From Oscillospiraceae bacterium (GTDB lineage Bacteria; Bacillota; Clostridia; Oscillospirales; Oscillospiraceae), in assembly GCA_016286665.1 (NCBI GenBank), contig JAEETX010000002.1, positions 27,128 through 91,127 on the forward strand: a stretch of 64,000 nucleotides of DNA, given 5' to 3'. The translations under genes were made by a program, and so were the position numbers. The notes beneath the pieces are model-generated. The model made no database searches and was not told the origin of the DNA. It saw only the letters and a program-made list of their open reading frames with translations. Positions 17,290-26,921 of the stretch are shown one piece after another. How positions within the stretch are numbered: the first letter of the stretch is position 1; each line of letters starts with the position of its first letter.

Positions 17290-17570
17290 CAGTCTTCTTC
17301 CTCCTCCAGTTCCTCAGGCGCCGCCGTCGGATCGGAAGCGCCGATGATTCGATTGGACACGGTCTCGGGCTGGATTGCGGACAGGATGATGTGACCGCTG
17401 TCGGCGATGATCACCGCCCTGGTCCGCCGCCCGTAGGTGGCGTCGATGAGACTGCCGCCGTCTCTCGCATCCTGGATCATACGCTTGATGGGCGCGGATT
17501 CCGGGCTGACGATGGCGACCACCCGCCCGGCGGATACCATATTCCCGTAGCCGATGTTGATGAGCTTCAT
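17289..17570 (-). CDS. remA: Extracellular matrix regulatory protein RemA (DUF370)
   Basis: 93-residue protein of the RemA/YlzA family, a DNA-binding activator of biofilm matrix and osmoprotection genes in Bacillus subtilis. The conserved start [10 protein letters not shown], the [13 protein letters not shown] segment and the [17 protein letters not shown] core are all seen. An acidic tail (EELEEEED) extends the usual length slightly. It stands between yicC and gmk, its usual neighbours; its targets in this organism are unknown. Confidence 0.93.
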   Translation of the reverse strand: MKLINIGYGNMVSAGRVVAIVSPESAPIKRMIQDARDGGSLIDATYGRRTRAVIIADSGHIILSAIQPETVSNRIIGASDPTAAPEELEEEED

Positions 17571-17583
17571 TGGCCTGACCCGC

Positions 17584-18462
17584 CTATTCGATATTCTGGG
17601 CCTGCTCCCGGATCTTCTCGATGCAGGATTTCATCTCCAGCACGGTCTTGGTGATATCCAGATCCGTGCACTTGGATCCGATGGTATTGACCTCCCGGTT
17701 CATCTCCTGGATCAGGAAATCCAGCTTTCTCCCGATGGCCCCGCCGGAGGCCAGCAGATCGCGAAACTGGCGGATATGGCTGTCCAGCCGCACCAGCTCC
17801 TCATCCACGGCCACCTTGTCGGCAAAGAGCGCCGCCTCGGTCAGGATGCGGCTCTCGTCGATATCACTGCTCTCCAGGACTTCATGCATCTTGTTCAGCA
17901 GCCGCTCCCGGTATTCCTTCACCGATTCCGGCGACCGCCGGGCGACGAATTGCCGCATTTCCTCCAGCTCGTCCAGCTTGCCGGTCATATCCCCGGAGAG
18001 CCGCTCCCCTTCCTTGGCGCGCATAGCGCAGATAACGTCCAGCGCTTCTCCGGCGATCCGGAGCAGATCGGCGGTAAAGGCTTCCGCGTCCACCTGCTGC
18101 TTCTCCACGATGAACAGATCCGGCAGGCGGCTGTAAGCCGCGATGCCCACGTCGTCCGTGATCTGATACCGGTCCTTCATTTCCGCAAAAGCGGACTGAT
18201 AGGCCTTCAGCACAGGCTCGTTCAGGCGGATCACCACGCTGTCGTCCCGACTGGCGTCGATATTGACGAACACATCCACCTTTCCCCGGATCAGCCGCTG
18301 CTGTACCAGGCTTTTCAAAGGTTCTTCCGCAAAGGAATAGAGTCTGGGAAGCCGGACGGACGCATCCAGAAACCGGTTGTTCACGCTTTTGAGTTCCACG
18401 GTGACGGCAAGATTCCCGCTGGCGCCCGCCGCCGTCCCATAACCCGTCATACTGTAGATCAT
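17584..18462 (-). CDS. yicC: YicC-family endoribonuclease
   Basis: 292-residue YicC/YloC family protein; E. coli YicC has been described as an endoribonuclease. The N-terminus IYSMTGYG and [11 protein letters not shown] are diagnostic, and the C-terminal DUF1732 part ends in the family pattern [12 protein letters not shown] ... [19 protein letters not shown]. The start is ATG 18462, four bases after the rseC-like gene; the frame continues upstream to 18627 only as a read of that gene. Usual neighbour of remA and gmk in Bacillota. Confidence 0.94.
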   Translation of the reverse strand: MIYSMTGYGTAAGASGNLAVTVELKSVNNRFLDASVRLPRLYSFAEEPLKSLVQQRLIRGKVDVFVNIDASRDDSVVIRLNEPVLKAYQSAFAEMKDRYQITDDVGIAAYSRLPDLFIVEKQQVDAEAFTADLLRIAGEALDVICAMRAKEGERLSGDMTGKLDELEEMRQFVARRSPESVKEYRERLLNKMHEVLESSDIDESRILTEAALFADKVAVDEELVRLDSHIRQFRDLLASGGAIGRKLDFLIQEMNREVNTIGSKCTDLDITKTVLEMKSCIEKIREQAQNIE

Positions 18463-18466
18463 ACGA

Positions 18467-18892
18467 TTATTCTTCCTGTTCCCCGTCAATGTTGATGATG
18501 GTATATTCCAGAGGCTTGTCACGGCGGATGAAGCGGTTGACCGCCACGGCCGCGGCGCAGCCCAGCACAAGCCCGCCCACACCGGCGAGCGCCTGCACCG
18601 TTTCGCTGCCGCCCAGGATATAGCCAAGGAGGCAGCTGACCAGGAGCGCAGAGAGCGGCAGCAGATACACCAGCGCGGCCGCGCGGATAATGCGCCCAGT
18701 GGCGGTCTCCACCGTCACCAGATCGCCGGGCCCGGCTTTCAGCGGATTGCGCGCAAGGACGGTGATCGTCTTCTTCGCGCCGCAGACGCCGGAGCAATCC
18801 GAGCAGTCATGTCCGCAGGCGGATTTCTGATAGACGCGGACCATGGCGTCGCCGTTGCCGGCCAGCTTTTCCACGATGGCGTTCTGTGTCAC
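18467..18892 (-). CDS. RseC/SoxR-reducing-system family membrane protein
   Basis: 141-residue protein of the RseC/RsxC-associated family. The N-terminal half is a small soluble beta domain with a four-Cys cluster (CGHDCSDCSGVCG) suited to binding a metal or an iron-sulfur centre. Two transmembrane helices follow (near residues 70-90 and 98-116) and then a short polar tail. In Proteobacteria relatives act in sigma-E control or in keeping SoxR reduced, but in Clostridia the role is not established. The start is GTG 18892, overlapping the cdaR stop (GTGA). It is placed between cdaR and yicC in the operon. Confidence 0.85.
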   Translation of the reverse strand: MTQNAIVEKLAGNGDAMVRVYQKSACGHDCSDCSGVCGAKKTITVLARNPLKAGPGDLVTVETATGRIIRAAALVYLLPLSALLVSCLLGYILGGSETVQALAGVGGLVLGCAAAVAVNRFIRRDKPLEYTIINIDGEQEE

Positions 18893-20175
18893 GGCTCCTC
18901 CGGCTCCTCTCCCTGTTCCTCCTCCGGAACGTCAAGCTCCAGGGAAACCACGACGTTGTAGTTGTCGCCGATCACGCCCACCTCGCGGTAGCCCAGTATC
19001 TCCACCGTGGTGGGAACGCTGTAGCGCCCCACGGCGTTTCCGATGTCCGTCAGATCCCCCACGATGCGTATGTTGCTGCCGCTGATCATATCGATGATCT
19101 CCTTGGGACCGCGGATCACGACTTCCTTGTACTGTGTAATGGGCCTGGGTACATAGCCCTCGGACACGTTGATGAAGCTGATGTTGGTGGTGATGACGCG
19201 CTTCGTCTCCAGTCCCTTGATGGAAACCGTCACGGTCGCCTCTTTTTCGCCGGACAGGTTGTTGACGCCGTTGGGCAGCACGACAGCGAAGGTCTCCGTT
19301 GTGGACTGGGCGAAGGAAGCCAGGTCGATGGTGCCCAATTGCAGCTGATTGATGCCGCTGAGCAGCTCCGCATCCCCAGAGACGGTGATGGTGGGCGGAT
19401 CGATGCGCACCACGGCGTCTTCCTCCGTGGCGCCGCCGCCGCTGAGGAGATTCACCGTCAGCGCCACGTCCTTTACCTTGACGATGGGGATGGTGTATTG
19501 TATCTCTTTCACCGAAGTGGTGATTTCCGGGCTCTCGATGATCTGCCCGTTGCTGTCCACCAGCGTGTATTCCACCACGCCGCTGACGGTCCGCGTCAGT
19601 TCTTCCCTGTCGATGACCACCCGTGCAAACGCGATGCGGGAAATGACGCTCTCCGGCCCGCTGACTTCGATCGTTTCGGGAGAATAAATGATGGGCTCGC
19701 TCATATAGCCCTCGGCAACGGTGCCGTCGAACACGCCCTTCACGACCACCTCCGGGATCACGTCCATACGGTCGATGTTCACCGTCATATATTCCGGCAC
19801 GCGGCGGGTGACGATCACGTCCTCCTCGTCCACGTTGTCATAGCTGATGGTATAGACCTTTTCATAGACGCCTCTGCTGCGGATATCCCGAAGGTCCACG
19901 CTGACATGAACGGTGTCCTTCGTCAGCTGGGAAACCAGGCTTCGCTTCACCAGCAGCGTCAGCGTCACATCCTGCATGTCCCTGTCCGTCACCAGCAGGT
20001 TCCGATCCTGAAGGATGTCCTCGCCGCCGATATACTGGACCTCCAGCCCGGTGAGCGTGACATTCTGGTTGGTGTTTTCGTAGCTTGCCACGTACATCCA
20101 CAGGATCACGGAGGCAATGCAGGAAATCACGATATAAAAAGTCTTGCTTTTGATGATCTTGTCAATTACGGCCAT
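18889..20175 (-). CDS. cdaR: CdaA regulatory protein CdaR (YbbR-domain)
   Basis: Membrane-anchored regulator of the diadenylate cyclase CdaA, 428 residues. One N-terminal transmembrane helix (FYIVISCIASVILWMYVAS, about residues 13-31) is followed by an extracytoplasmic part made of about four YbbR repeats. These are recognisable by recurring blocks such as TLTGLEVQYIG, VVVKGVFDGTVAEGY, VALTVNLLSGG and TNISFINVSEGY. The acidic C-terminus (EEEQGEEPEEP) is unusual but harmless. It overlaps the cdaA 3' end by 14 bases, the conserved cdaA-cdaR order. A third usual partner, glmM, is not next in this window. Confidence 0.93.
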   Translation of the reverse strand: MAVIDKIIKSKTFYIVISCIASVILWMYVASYENTNQNVTLTGLEVQYIGGEDILQDRNLLVTDRDMQDVTLTLLVKRSLVSQLTKDTVHVSVDLRDIRSRGVYEKVYTISYDNVDEEDVIVTRRVPEYMTVNIDRMDVIPEVVVKGVFDGTVAEGYMSEPIIYSPETIEVSGPESVISRIAFARVVIDREELTRTVSGVVEYTLVDSNGQIIESPEITTSVKEIQYTIPIVKVKDVALTVNLLSGGGATEEDAVVRIDPPTITVSGDAELLSGINQLQLGTIDLASFAQSTTETFAVVLPNGVNNLSGEKEATVTVSIKGLETKRVITTNISFINVSEGYVPRPITQYKEVVIRGPKEIIDMISGSNIRIVGDLTDIGNAVGRYSVPTTVEILGYREVGVIGDNYNVVVSLELDVPEEEQGEEPEEP

Positions 20176-21013
20176 TGTTTTTGCCCTTCATGAACATGTT
20201 CTGTGTGAGCGTACGCAGCTTCGACTGCTTCTCCTCCTGGTCCTTCAGCAGTTCGTTCTTCAGGATGCGTTCAAAGGTCTCCTCCGTCAGATGCCGTTTC
20301 AGGATGCCCTCGACCGCGACGCTGATGGACCCGCTTTCCTCGCTGACCACCACCACGACGGCGTCGGAAGCCTCGCTCATGCCGATCCCCGCCCGGTGAC
20401 GCATCCCCAGCTCGCGGCTCAGGTGGGTCTGGCTGGTGAGGGGGAGCATGCAGCTTGCCGCCTCGATCCGCCCGCCGCGGATGATCACCGCGCCGTCGTG
20501 CAGCGGGGTATTGGGATAAAAGATGTTTTTCAGCAGCTCCGCCTTCACGTCTGCATGGATCAGCGTTCCCGTTTTGATCGGTTCATCCAGCATATTGTCC
20601 CGCTCGAATACGATCAGAGCGCCGGTCTTGGTGGCGGCCAGGTCGCGGCAGGCCAGGACGACCTGGGAAATGGCGATCTCCACGTCCTTCGGGCTGCTGC
20701 GGCCGGGGATGTATTTCGTGATGCCGCCGACCTTTTCCAGGAGTGACCGGATCTCCGGCTGGAAAATGACCAGCAGGGCCAGAATGCCCAGCTCAAAGGT
20801 CTTTCCGAAAACATAGTTGATCACATACAGGTTCAGCGCGCGGGCCAGAAGCAGCAGCACCACCAACAGCAGGATGCCGCGCAGGACGCGCCCGGAGCCT
20901 GTCCGGGCCAAAAAGTACAGGACTTTGTAGAAGACAAACGCCATGATGACCATGTCGATGATGTCATTGAGCCGAATCGTCCTGACAATATCAAGAAAGC
21001 TGTTGAGGATCAT
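20162..21013 (-). CDS. cdaA: Diadenylate cyclase CdaA (c-di-AMP synthase)
   Basis: Makes the second messenger cyclic di-AMP from two ATP, controlling potassium and osmolyte balance and wall homeostasis. 283 residues: three transmembrane helices in the first 85, a short coiled linker, then the DAC domain with the DGA motif at 173-175 and RHR at 205-207, both required for catalysis. The fold around GTLIHADVKAELL and PNTPLHDGAV is typical. First gene of the long operon, preceded by promoter 21063-21091 and a GGAGGAG ribosome site. Confidence 0.97.
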   Translation of the reverse strand: MILNSFLDIVRTIRLNDIIDMVIMAFVFYKVLYFLARTGSGRVLRGILLLVVLLLLARALNLYVINYVFGKTFELGILALLVIFQPEIRSLLEKVGGITKYIPGRSSPKDVEIAISQVVLACRDLAATKTGALIVFERDNMLDEPIKTGTLIHADVKAELLKNIFYPNTPLHDGAVIIRGGRIEAASCMLPLTSQTHLSRELGMRHRAGIGMSEASDAVVVVVSEESGSISVAVEGILKRHLTEETFERILKNELLKDQEEKQSKLRTLTQNMFMKGKNNGRN

Positions 21014-21062
21014 GCTGCTCCTCCATCCGAAATGCCATAGTATGTCTATTATGATACCCTAT

Positions 21063-21091
21063 ATTATATCTTATCTGAGCGGTCATTACAA
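21063..21091 (-). promoter_or_regulatory. Promoter of the cdaA-to-rsgA operon
   Basis: On the minus strand, TTGTAA (21086-21091), 17 bases, then a perfect TATAAT (21063-21068). It lies in the only long non-coding gap (21014-21106) ahead of fifteen tightly packed genes. The A+T-rich 40 bases after the -10 box would form a short leader. Confidence 0.7.
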
Positions 21092-21106
21092 GCCGAATTG
21101 TTCAAA

Positions 21107-22219
21107 TCATAGCAAGTTTTCTTTCAGGACCATGGCGAATTTCCGAACCTCTCCGCTGTGATTGAACGCGGAAAAGCTGATGCGGACGGTTCCGCCGCTG
21201 CCGGCGGTATCGTGCGCCAGGGGCGCACAGTGAAGACCGGCGCGAACGGCAATGCCCCGGTCTGCAAGCTTTGCCGCCGTCACCTCCGGATCCTCCCCGG
21301 TCACGCGAAAGGACAGAACGCCGGTCTGGAGGCCGGCGTCCTCCGCCGCGTAGAGCTCCACGCCGGGCAGCTGACGCAGCAGGTCTTCCGCTTGCCGGAG
21401 AAGCAGCCGCTCGTGCCTGAGCAGACCGGCCGCCTTTGACCGGCGCACGAATTGCAGACCCCGATGCAGCCCGGCGATGCCGGGCATGTTGAGGGTCCCG
21501 GCCTCCAGGCGGTCCGGCAGCTGATCGGGCATGCGCCGGTTTCTGGAATCGCTGCCGCTGCCGCCCTCCAGGAGCGGCCTGGCCGGCGCGCCGCAGATCA
21601 GAAGACCGGTACCCTGCGGTCCGTAGAGGCCCTTGTGTCCCGGCATCGCGAGAAACGCCGCGCCGAGGGTCTTCAGGTCCAGGGGCAGCACCCCGGCGGA
21701 CTGAGAAGCGTCCACGATAAGGGGGATGCCCCGCTCCCGGCAAAGCCGCGCGATTTCCTCCAGCGGCTGGACATAACCGAAGACATTGGAAACATGGTTC
21801 ACCACCGCGAGCTTCGTGTCCTCCCGCAGTTCCCTGCGAAAGGCTGCAACGGCTTCCTCCGGCCGAAACAGCGGCGCGGCGGCGACGGCGAGCTTCGCGC
21901 GAAGGGCGGTCAGCGGCCGCAGCACCGCGTTATGCTCATAGCCGGATATCACTACCCGGTCTCCCGGACCGGCGACGCTTTTGATGGCGAGATTGAGGGC
22001 ATGGGTAGCGTTCATGCAGAAGACCACGCAGGACGGATCCGGCGCGCCGAACATTTCGGCCGCCAGGCTCCGGCAGGCATAGGCTTCCTCCGCGGCCCGC
22101 ATAGCCGCGTCATGGCCGCCGCGGCCCGGACTTCCGAGGGTATCAACGGCGGCGGCCATCGCTTTCGCAACGCTCGGCGGCTTGAACAGAGTCGTCGCCG
22201 CATTGTCAAAATAGATCAC
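21107..22219 (-). CDS. Cysteine desulfurase / selenocysteine lyase-like PLP enzyme
   Basis: Class V aminotransferase-fold enzyme of 370 residues, NifS/Csd-like, mobilising sulfur (or selenium) from cysteine. It begins IYFDNAATT, carries the PLP lysine in AMPGHKGLYGPQG and the active-site Cys in GLHCAPLAH near the C-terminus. GTG 22219 is chosen because the protein then starts exactly at the family N-terminus; it overlaps the end of the DUF3343 gene. A longer frame to 22306 has no family content. The DUF3343 partner suggests a dedicated acceptor; no IscU/SufU gene is near, so a role in general Fe-S assembly is not indicated. Confidence 0.9.
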   Translation of the reverse strand: MIYFDNAATTLFKPPSVAKAMAAAVDTLGSPGRGGHDAAMRAAEEAYACRSLAAEMFGAPDPSCVVFCMNATHALNLAIKSVAGPGDRVVISGYEHNAVLRPLTALRAKLAVAAAPLFRPEEAVAAFRRELREDTKLAVVNHVSNVFGYVQPLEEIARLCRERGIPLIVDASQSAGVLPLDLKTLGAAFLAMPGHKGLYGPQGTGLLICGAPARPLLEGGSGSDSRNRRMPDQLPDRLEAGTLNMPGIAGLHRGLQFVRRSKAAGLLRHERLLLRQAEDLLRQLPGVELYAAEDAGLQTGVLSFRVTGEDPEVTAAKLADRGIAVRAGLHCAPLAHDTAGSGGTVRISFSAFNHSGEVRKFAMVLKENLL

Positions 22220-22457
22220 GGTCTCCCGCGCCGCCTTCCCGGCGATAGACGGTCTTTCCCGGCCGTATCCCGACTTCCGCCAGCGTCTCCGCAGCCCTCT
22301 CCGCATCGCGGTCCCGCAGCTTCAAGCCATAAGAACAGCTGATCCCGGGACCGGACGGCATCCGCACGATGCGCGAGCGGATGCTTCTGAGGGAAAGGAA
22401 TTCTGCGGCGCGCTGCGCGTCCGTCAATGTGTGGAAACCCATATAGGCAACTCTCAA
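22206..22457 (-). CDS. DUF3343 protein, putative Se/S carrier
   Basis: 83-residue DUF3343 protein, a small domain proposed to carry sulfur or selenium. The conserved Cys is in the segment PGISCSYGLKL, and the N-terminal MGFHTLTDAQRAAEFL helix matches the family. The start is a TTG at 22457 with GGGGGAA six bases upstream; the ATG at 22442 is possible but would remove the first beta strand. The reading frame runs 14 bases into the desulfurase gene, so the two proteins are probably made together and interact. Confidence 0.8.
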   Translation of the reverse strand: MRVAYMGFHTLTDAQRAAEFLSLRSIRSRIVRMPSGPGISCSYGLKLRDRDAERAAETLAEVGIRPGKTVYRREGGAGDRDLF

Positions 22458-22580
22458 CGGAGATTCCCCCTAAAGCTCAGAATGAAGGAAGACCGGCGGC
22501 CGAACGCGGCCGCCTCTGCGTCCGCGTGCGTCTCCGCACGGTCTTGCCGTTCCATTCTATTCCGCGTTGGGGAATCCGGT

Positions 22581-25004
22581 TCAATTGGCGAGGGTCCGCT
22601 CCGGCAGCCGTTCCGGTTCCGGCACGGTCGGCGGAAGAAGCGGCTTATCCGGCTGCTTCTCCGGCTTCCAGGGCTTGACGCCGGTGAAATCCAGGGCAAC
22701 GTGCAGCACATCGTCGATGTGGGCAGCGGTGACGAATTTCAGCCGGCTGCGCACGTCCGGATCGATCTCCGCCAGGTCCGGCTCATTTTCCTTGGGGATG
22801 ATCACCGTATCCGCACCGGAGCGCAGGGCAGCCATGGTCTTCTCCTTCAGGCCGCCGATGGCAAGGATCCTTCCCCGCAGGGTGATTTCCCCGGTCATGG
22901 CGATATTGCCCCGCACTCTCGCGCCGGTCAGCGCCGAAATCATGGCCAGGGTCATGGTGATGCCGGCGCTGGGGCCATCCTTGGGAACGCCGCCCTCCGG
23001 GAAATGGACGAGGATATCCTTTGTCTTGTGGAAAGCGGGGTCGATGCCCAGGATCGCCGCGCGGCTGCGGATATAACCCAGGCCTGCCGCGGCGGATTCC
23101 TTCATCACCTCGCCCAGATTGCCGGTGAGGCGCATCTGTCCGTTACCGTCGATGACGGCGACTTCCACATCCAGGGTGACGCCGCCCACGCTGGTCCAGG
23201 CCAGGCCGTGCGCCAGTCCGACGGTATCCTCCCTCTGCTTATCCTCCGGTTTGTATTTCCGAACGCCCAGATAGCTTTCCAGCTCCCGCAGGGTGACGGA
23301 AACGCTGTCCTTTTCCCCTTCCACCAGCTTCATGGCCGCCTTGCGGCAAATCGCCCCCAGCTCCCGCTCCAGGGTACGGACGCCGGATTCCCGCGTCCAG
23401 CCGGTGATCACGGCGCGGAGCACCGCGTCGGACAGGCGCAGCTGCTTTGCCTTGAGGCCGTGCTTCTGCCGCTGCTTGGGCAGCAGGTGGTCCTTTGCGA
23501 TATGTAGCTTCTCTTCGTCGGTATAGCTGCTGAGCTCGATGACCTCCATCCGGTCCAGCAAAGGCCGCGGGATGGTGTCGGTGGTGTTGGCGGTGGTGAT
23601 GAACACCACATTCCGCAGGTCGAAGGGAACCTCCAGATAATGATCCCGGAACGCGTGGTTCTGTTCGGAATCCAGGGCCTCCAGCAGAGCCGAGGAGGGG
23701 TCTCCCCGATAGTCCGTTCCCAGCTTATCCACCTCATCCAGCAGCAGCACGGGGTTGGAGGAGCCGGCCTGGGCCATGGCGTTCATGATCCGGCCCGGCA
23801 TCGCGCCCACATAGGTCTTCCGGTGACCTCTGATTTCCGCCTCATCGTGGACGCCGCCCAGGCTGATGCGGCTCAGCTTCCGGTTCATGGCGCGGGCGAT
23901 GCTCATGCCGATGGAGGTCTTGCCGGTGCCCGGCGGACCCACCAGGCAGATGATGGCGCCCTTCATATCCGGCGCGAGCTGGCGCACGGCCACGAATTCC
24001 AGGATGCGCTCCTTCACCTTCTGCAGCCCGTAGTGATCCTCGTCCAGGATCTTCCGCGTGTTTTCCACGCTGAGCACATCTTCGGTGAAAACGCCCCAGG
24101 GAAGCTCCAGCACCTTGTCCAGATAGGTGCGCAGCACGGCCCCCTCGGAGGAGCCCATGCCCTGATGGCTGAGGCGGTTCAGCTCCTTCATGAGCTTTTC
24201 CTTGATTTCGTCGGAGGCGCTCAGCGATTCGATCTTCTTCTTATATTCGTCGTATTCCGATTCGGCTTCCTGCTCCTCGTCCATACCCAGCTCCTGCTGG
24301 ATGGTCCGCATCTGCTCCCGCAGGATGCTCTCCCGATGGGCGGCCATCATGCGGCCCTGGGTGCGGCGCTGGAGCTGGGCTTCCACCTCCAGCACGTCGA
24401 TCTCATACTCGATGATATCGTTCATCTTTTCCAGGCGGCGCAGGGGCTGCAGGGTTTCCAGGATCAGCTGCTTTTTTTCATGGGGAATGTGCATGTTCTG
24501 GGCAAGGAAATCCGCCAGAGCGCCGGGTTCCCGGTAATCGTCGATGTTTCCGCTCACGGGTCCGTTGCCCTGCAGGAGCATGCTCATATGCCCGATCAGG
24601 CCGCGGGTCCGGCGCATCAGCGCTTCCTTCAGGCGGTGATGCTCCAGGTCCGGCTCCTCGGCGATGGCTTCCACTTCCGCCTCCATCCAGGGGCGGAACA
24701 GCGTGATCCGGTTCATGCGGGCGCGGGTCTTCCCCTCTACGAGGACCCGGACGCCCCCGTTGGGCATCCGAAGGATCTGGCGGATGGAGGCGATGCAGCC
24801 GATGGCATACAGGTCCTCCGCGGAGGGCTCCTCCACATCCGCATCCCGCTGGGCCAGCAGGAAGATACGGCGGTCAGATTCCATGGCGCGATCCAGCGCG
24901 GCAATGGAAATGGGCCGTTCGATATCGAAATTCAGGATCATGGAGGGAAAGACGGACAGACCCCGAAGGGGGATCATGGGCAGCTTCTCGATATTTTCAA
25001 ACAT
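22581..25004 (-). CDS. lon: ATP-dependent protease Lon (LonA)
   Basis: Cytoplasmic AAA+ serine protease of 807 residues that degrades misfolded and regulatory proteins. The N-terminal substrate domain starts LPMIPLRGLSVFP. A coiled-coil region is followed by the ATPase with Walker A GPPGTGKTS and Walker B LLLDEVDK, and then the protease domain with the catalytic Ser in KDGPSAGITM and the Lys about 43 residues later. It is separated from clpX by a terminator, so it may have its own regulation. The gap behind it (22458-22580) holds no gene, only a GC-rich inverted repeat without U-tract. Confidence 0.97.
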   Translation of the reverse strand: MFENIEKLPMIPLRGLSVFPSMILNFDIERPISIAALDRAMESDRRIFLLAQRDADVEEPSAEDLYAIGCIASIRQILRMPNGGVRVLVEGKTRARMNRITLFRPWMEAEVEAIAEEPDLEHHRLKEALMRRTRGLIGHMSMLLQGNGPVSGNIDDYREPGALADFLAQNMHIPHEKKQLILETLQPLRRLEKMNDIIEYEIDVLEVEAQLQRRTQGRMMAAHRESILREQMRTIQQELGMDEEQEAESEYDEYKKKIESLSASDEIKEKLMKELNRLSHQGMGSSEGAVLRTYLDKVLELPWGVFTEDVLSVENTRKILDEDHYGLQKVKERILEFVAVRQLAPDMKGAIICLVGPPGTGKTSIGMSIARAMNRKLSRISLGGVHDEAEIRGHRKTYVGAMPGRIMNAMAQAGSSNPVLLLDEVDKLGTDYRGDPSSALLEALDSEQNHAFRDHYLEVPFDLRNVVFITTANTTDTIPRPLLDRMEVIELSSYTDEEKLHIAKDHLLPKQRQKHGLKAKQLRLSDAVLRAVITGWTRESGVRTLERELGAICRKAAMKLVEGEKDSVSVTLRELESYLGVRKYKPEDKQREDTVGLAHGLAWTSVGGVTLDVEVAVIDGNGQMRLTGNLGEVMKESAAAGLGYIRSRAAILGIDPAFHKTKDILVHFPEGGVPKDGPSAGITMTLAMISALTGARVRGNIAMTGEITLRGRILAIGGLKEKTMAALRSGADTVIIPKENEPDLAEIDPDVRSRLKFVTAAHIDDVLHVALDFTGVKPWKPEKQPDKPLLPPTVPEPERLPERTLAN

Positions 25005-25018
25005 AGGATACCTCCAAG

Positions 25019-25053
25019 GAAAAACGCACGGGGACGGCTCGGAAACCGCCCCC
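25019..25053 (-). terminator. Intrinsic terminator between clpX and lon
   Basis: On the minus strand GGGGGCGG pairs with CCGTCCCC around an eight-base loop (25030-25053), followed by GTGCGTTTTTCC. It lies just upstream of the lon ribosome site, so it may also work as an attenuator for lon. Confidence 0.75.
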
Positions 25054-25067
25054 GAATTATCCTGTTG

Positions 25068-26324
25068 TCAGCCGGCGATCTCTTTGGCTTCGCGGAACAG
25101 CCTGGGCTGGGCTTCTCCCCGGACGCAGGCTGCGGTGATCTCCACCCCGGTGATGCCGGGGTCGGAGGGGATGCGGAACATCAGATCCCGCATCAGGTTT
25201 TCCATAATGCTGCGGAGCCCGCGGGCGCCCAGATCCATGGCCATGGTCTTATCGGCGATCGCCTCCAGCGCTTCCTTCGTGAAGCTCAGCTCCACATGGT
25301 CCATACCCAACAGTGCTTCATACTGCTTCGTCAGGCTGTTCTTCGGCTCCGTCAGGATGCGGATCATATCCTCCCTTGTGAGACTGCGCAGGGGGGTGAT
25401 CACCGGGAGGCGGCCCACAAGCTCCGGAATGAGGCCGTATTTCAGGATATCATGGGGCTGGACGCTTTCCAGAATCTCCCCGATATCCTTCTGCTTGCGG
25501 CTCTGCACCTCTCCGCCGAAGCCGATGGTGGTCTTGTTGCGGCGGTCCTCGATGATCTTCTCGATCCCGGCGAAGGCGCCGCCGCAGATAAAGAGGATAT
25601 TGGAGGTGTCGATCTGGATGAACTCCTGGTGGGGGTGCTTCCGCCCGCCCTGGGGCGGCACGTTGGCAACCGTGCCTTCCAGGATCTTCAGCAGCGCCTG
25701 CTGCACGCCCTCGCCGCTGACATCCCGCGTGATGGAAACATTTTCGCTCTTGCGGGAGATCTTATCCAGCTCGTCGATGTAAATGATGCCGCGCTGGGCC
25801 AGCTCCACGTCGTAGTCTGCCGCCTGCAGGAGACGAAGCAGGATATTCTCCACGTCGTCCCCCACATAGCCGGCTTCCGTCAGCGTCGTGGCGTCGGCGA
25901 TGGCAAAGGGCACCTCCAGCAGCTTGGAAAGGCTCTGCGCGAACATGGTCTTGCCGCAGCCGGTGGGGCCGATCAGCAGGATATTGCTCTTCTGCAGCTC
26001 CACATCTTCCTCTTTGCCGTAGAGGATGCGCTTATAGTGATTGTAGACCGCGACGGAAATGGTGATCTTCGCCTGCTCCTGGCCGATGATATACTGGTCC
26101 AGGAATTCCTTGATCTCCTGGGGCTTTGGCAGCCCTTCTTCCTCCATCTGCCGTGCTTTCTGCTTGAGCTGCTTCTGCTGGGGGGCGAAATCATCGCCCA
26201 TCACCTTGAGGCAGAGCTCCACGCACTCATTGCAGATATAGGCGTTCCTTCCGGCGATCAGCCGCTCCACCTCGTCCTGGGTCTTGCCGCAGAAGGAGCA
26301 GCGCGGGGTCCTTCTATCTTCCAT
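25068..26324 (-). CDS. clpX: ATP-dependent Clp protease, ATP-binding subunit ClpX
   Basis: AAA+ unfoldase of 418 residues that feeds proteins into ClpP. The N-terminal zinc-binding domain has CSFCGKT and CNECVELC. The ATPase has Walker A GPTGCGKT, Walker [10 protein letters not shown], sensor and arginine-finger regions, and the IGF-type ClpP loop (TTIGFGGEV). It follows clpP by 12 bases, giving the classical tig-clpP-clpX order. Confidence 0.98.
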   Translation of the reverse strand: MEDRRTPRCSFCGKTQDEVERLIAGRNAYICNECVELCLKVMGDDFAPQQKQLKQKARQMEEEGLPKPQEIKEFLDQYIIGQEQAKITISVAVYNHYKRILYGKEEDVELQKSNILLIGPTGCGKTMFAQSLSKLLEVPFAIADATTLTEAGYVGDDVENILLRLLQAADYDVELAQRGIIYIDELDKISRKSENVSITRDVSGEGVQQALLKILEGTVANVPPQGGRKHPHQEFIQIDTSNILFICGGAFAGIEKIIEDRRNKTTIGFGGEVQSRKQKDIGEILESVQPHDILKYGLIPELVGRLPVITPLRSLTREDMIRILTEPKNSLTKQYEALLGMDHVELSFTKEALEAIADKTMAMDLGARGLRSIMENLMRDLMFRIPSDPGITGVEITAACVRGEAQPRLFREAKEIAG

Positions 26325-26336
26325 GCTTATGCTCCG

Positions 26337-26921
26337 TTATCGCTTATAAATCACATTGTCGATCAGGCCGTATTCCTTCGCTTCCTCGGCGCTCATCCAG
26401 TTGTTGCGTTCGCAGTCGGCATAGACCTGCTCATAGGTCTTGCCGCAGTTGCGGGCGATGATCTCCGTCAGGGTCTTCTTGATCTTTGCCATATGCCGGG
26501 CTTCGATCTGGATATCGGTCTCCTGCCCCCTGGTCTCCCCCAGCACCTGATGGATCATGACCTCCGCATTGGGGAGGCAGATGCGCTTGCCCTTGGCGCC
26601 GGCGGAAAGCAGGAACGCGCCCATGCTGGCGGCCATGCCCACGCAGATGGTGGATACATCCGCCTTGATATACTGCATGGTATCGTAAATGGCCAGGCCG
26701 TCCGTCACGCTGCCGCCGGGGCTGTTGATATAAAACTGGATATCCTTGTCCGGGTCCTGCGCTTCCAGATAGAGAAGCTCGGCCACGATCACGCTGGAAG
26801 ACGCTTCGTCGACTTCTCCGTTGAGAAACACGATGCGGTCGTTCAGCAGCCTGGAATAAATATCATAGGAGCGCTCTCCGCGGGAGGTCTGCTCCACCAC
26901 ATAGGGAATCAGCGTACTCAA
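26337..26921 (-). CDS. clpP: ATP-dependent Clp protease, proteolytic subunit ClpP
   Basis: Tetradecameric serine protease subunit, 194 residues. The triad is visible: Ser in [11 protein letters not shown], His in VMIHQVLG and Asp in the [24 protein letters not shown] end region. [14 protein letters not shown] is the usual oxyanion-side segment. ATG 26921 is preceded by GAAGGAGGAAGG. It lies between tig and clpX. Confidence 0.98.
   Translation of the reverse strand: MSTLIPYVVEQTSRGERSYDIYSRLLNDRIVFLNGEVDEASSSVIVAELLYLEAQDPDKDIQFYINSPGGSVTDGLAIYDTMQYIKADVSTICVGMAASMGAFLLSAGAKGKRICLPNAEVMIHQVLGETRGQETDIQIEARHMAKIKKTLTEIIARNCGKTYEQVYADCERNNWMSAEEAKEYGLIDNVIYKR

Noticed and set aside
22495-22514. 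GGCGGCC inverted repeat after lon as a terminator
   Set aside because: It has a seven-base GC stem but no U-tract on either strand, so I could not support a terminator call.
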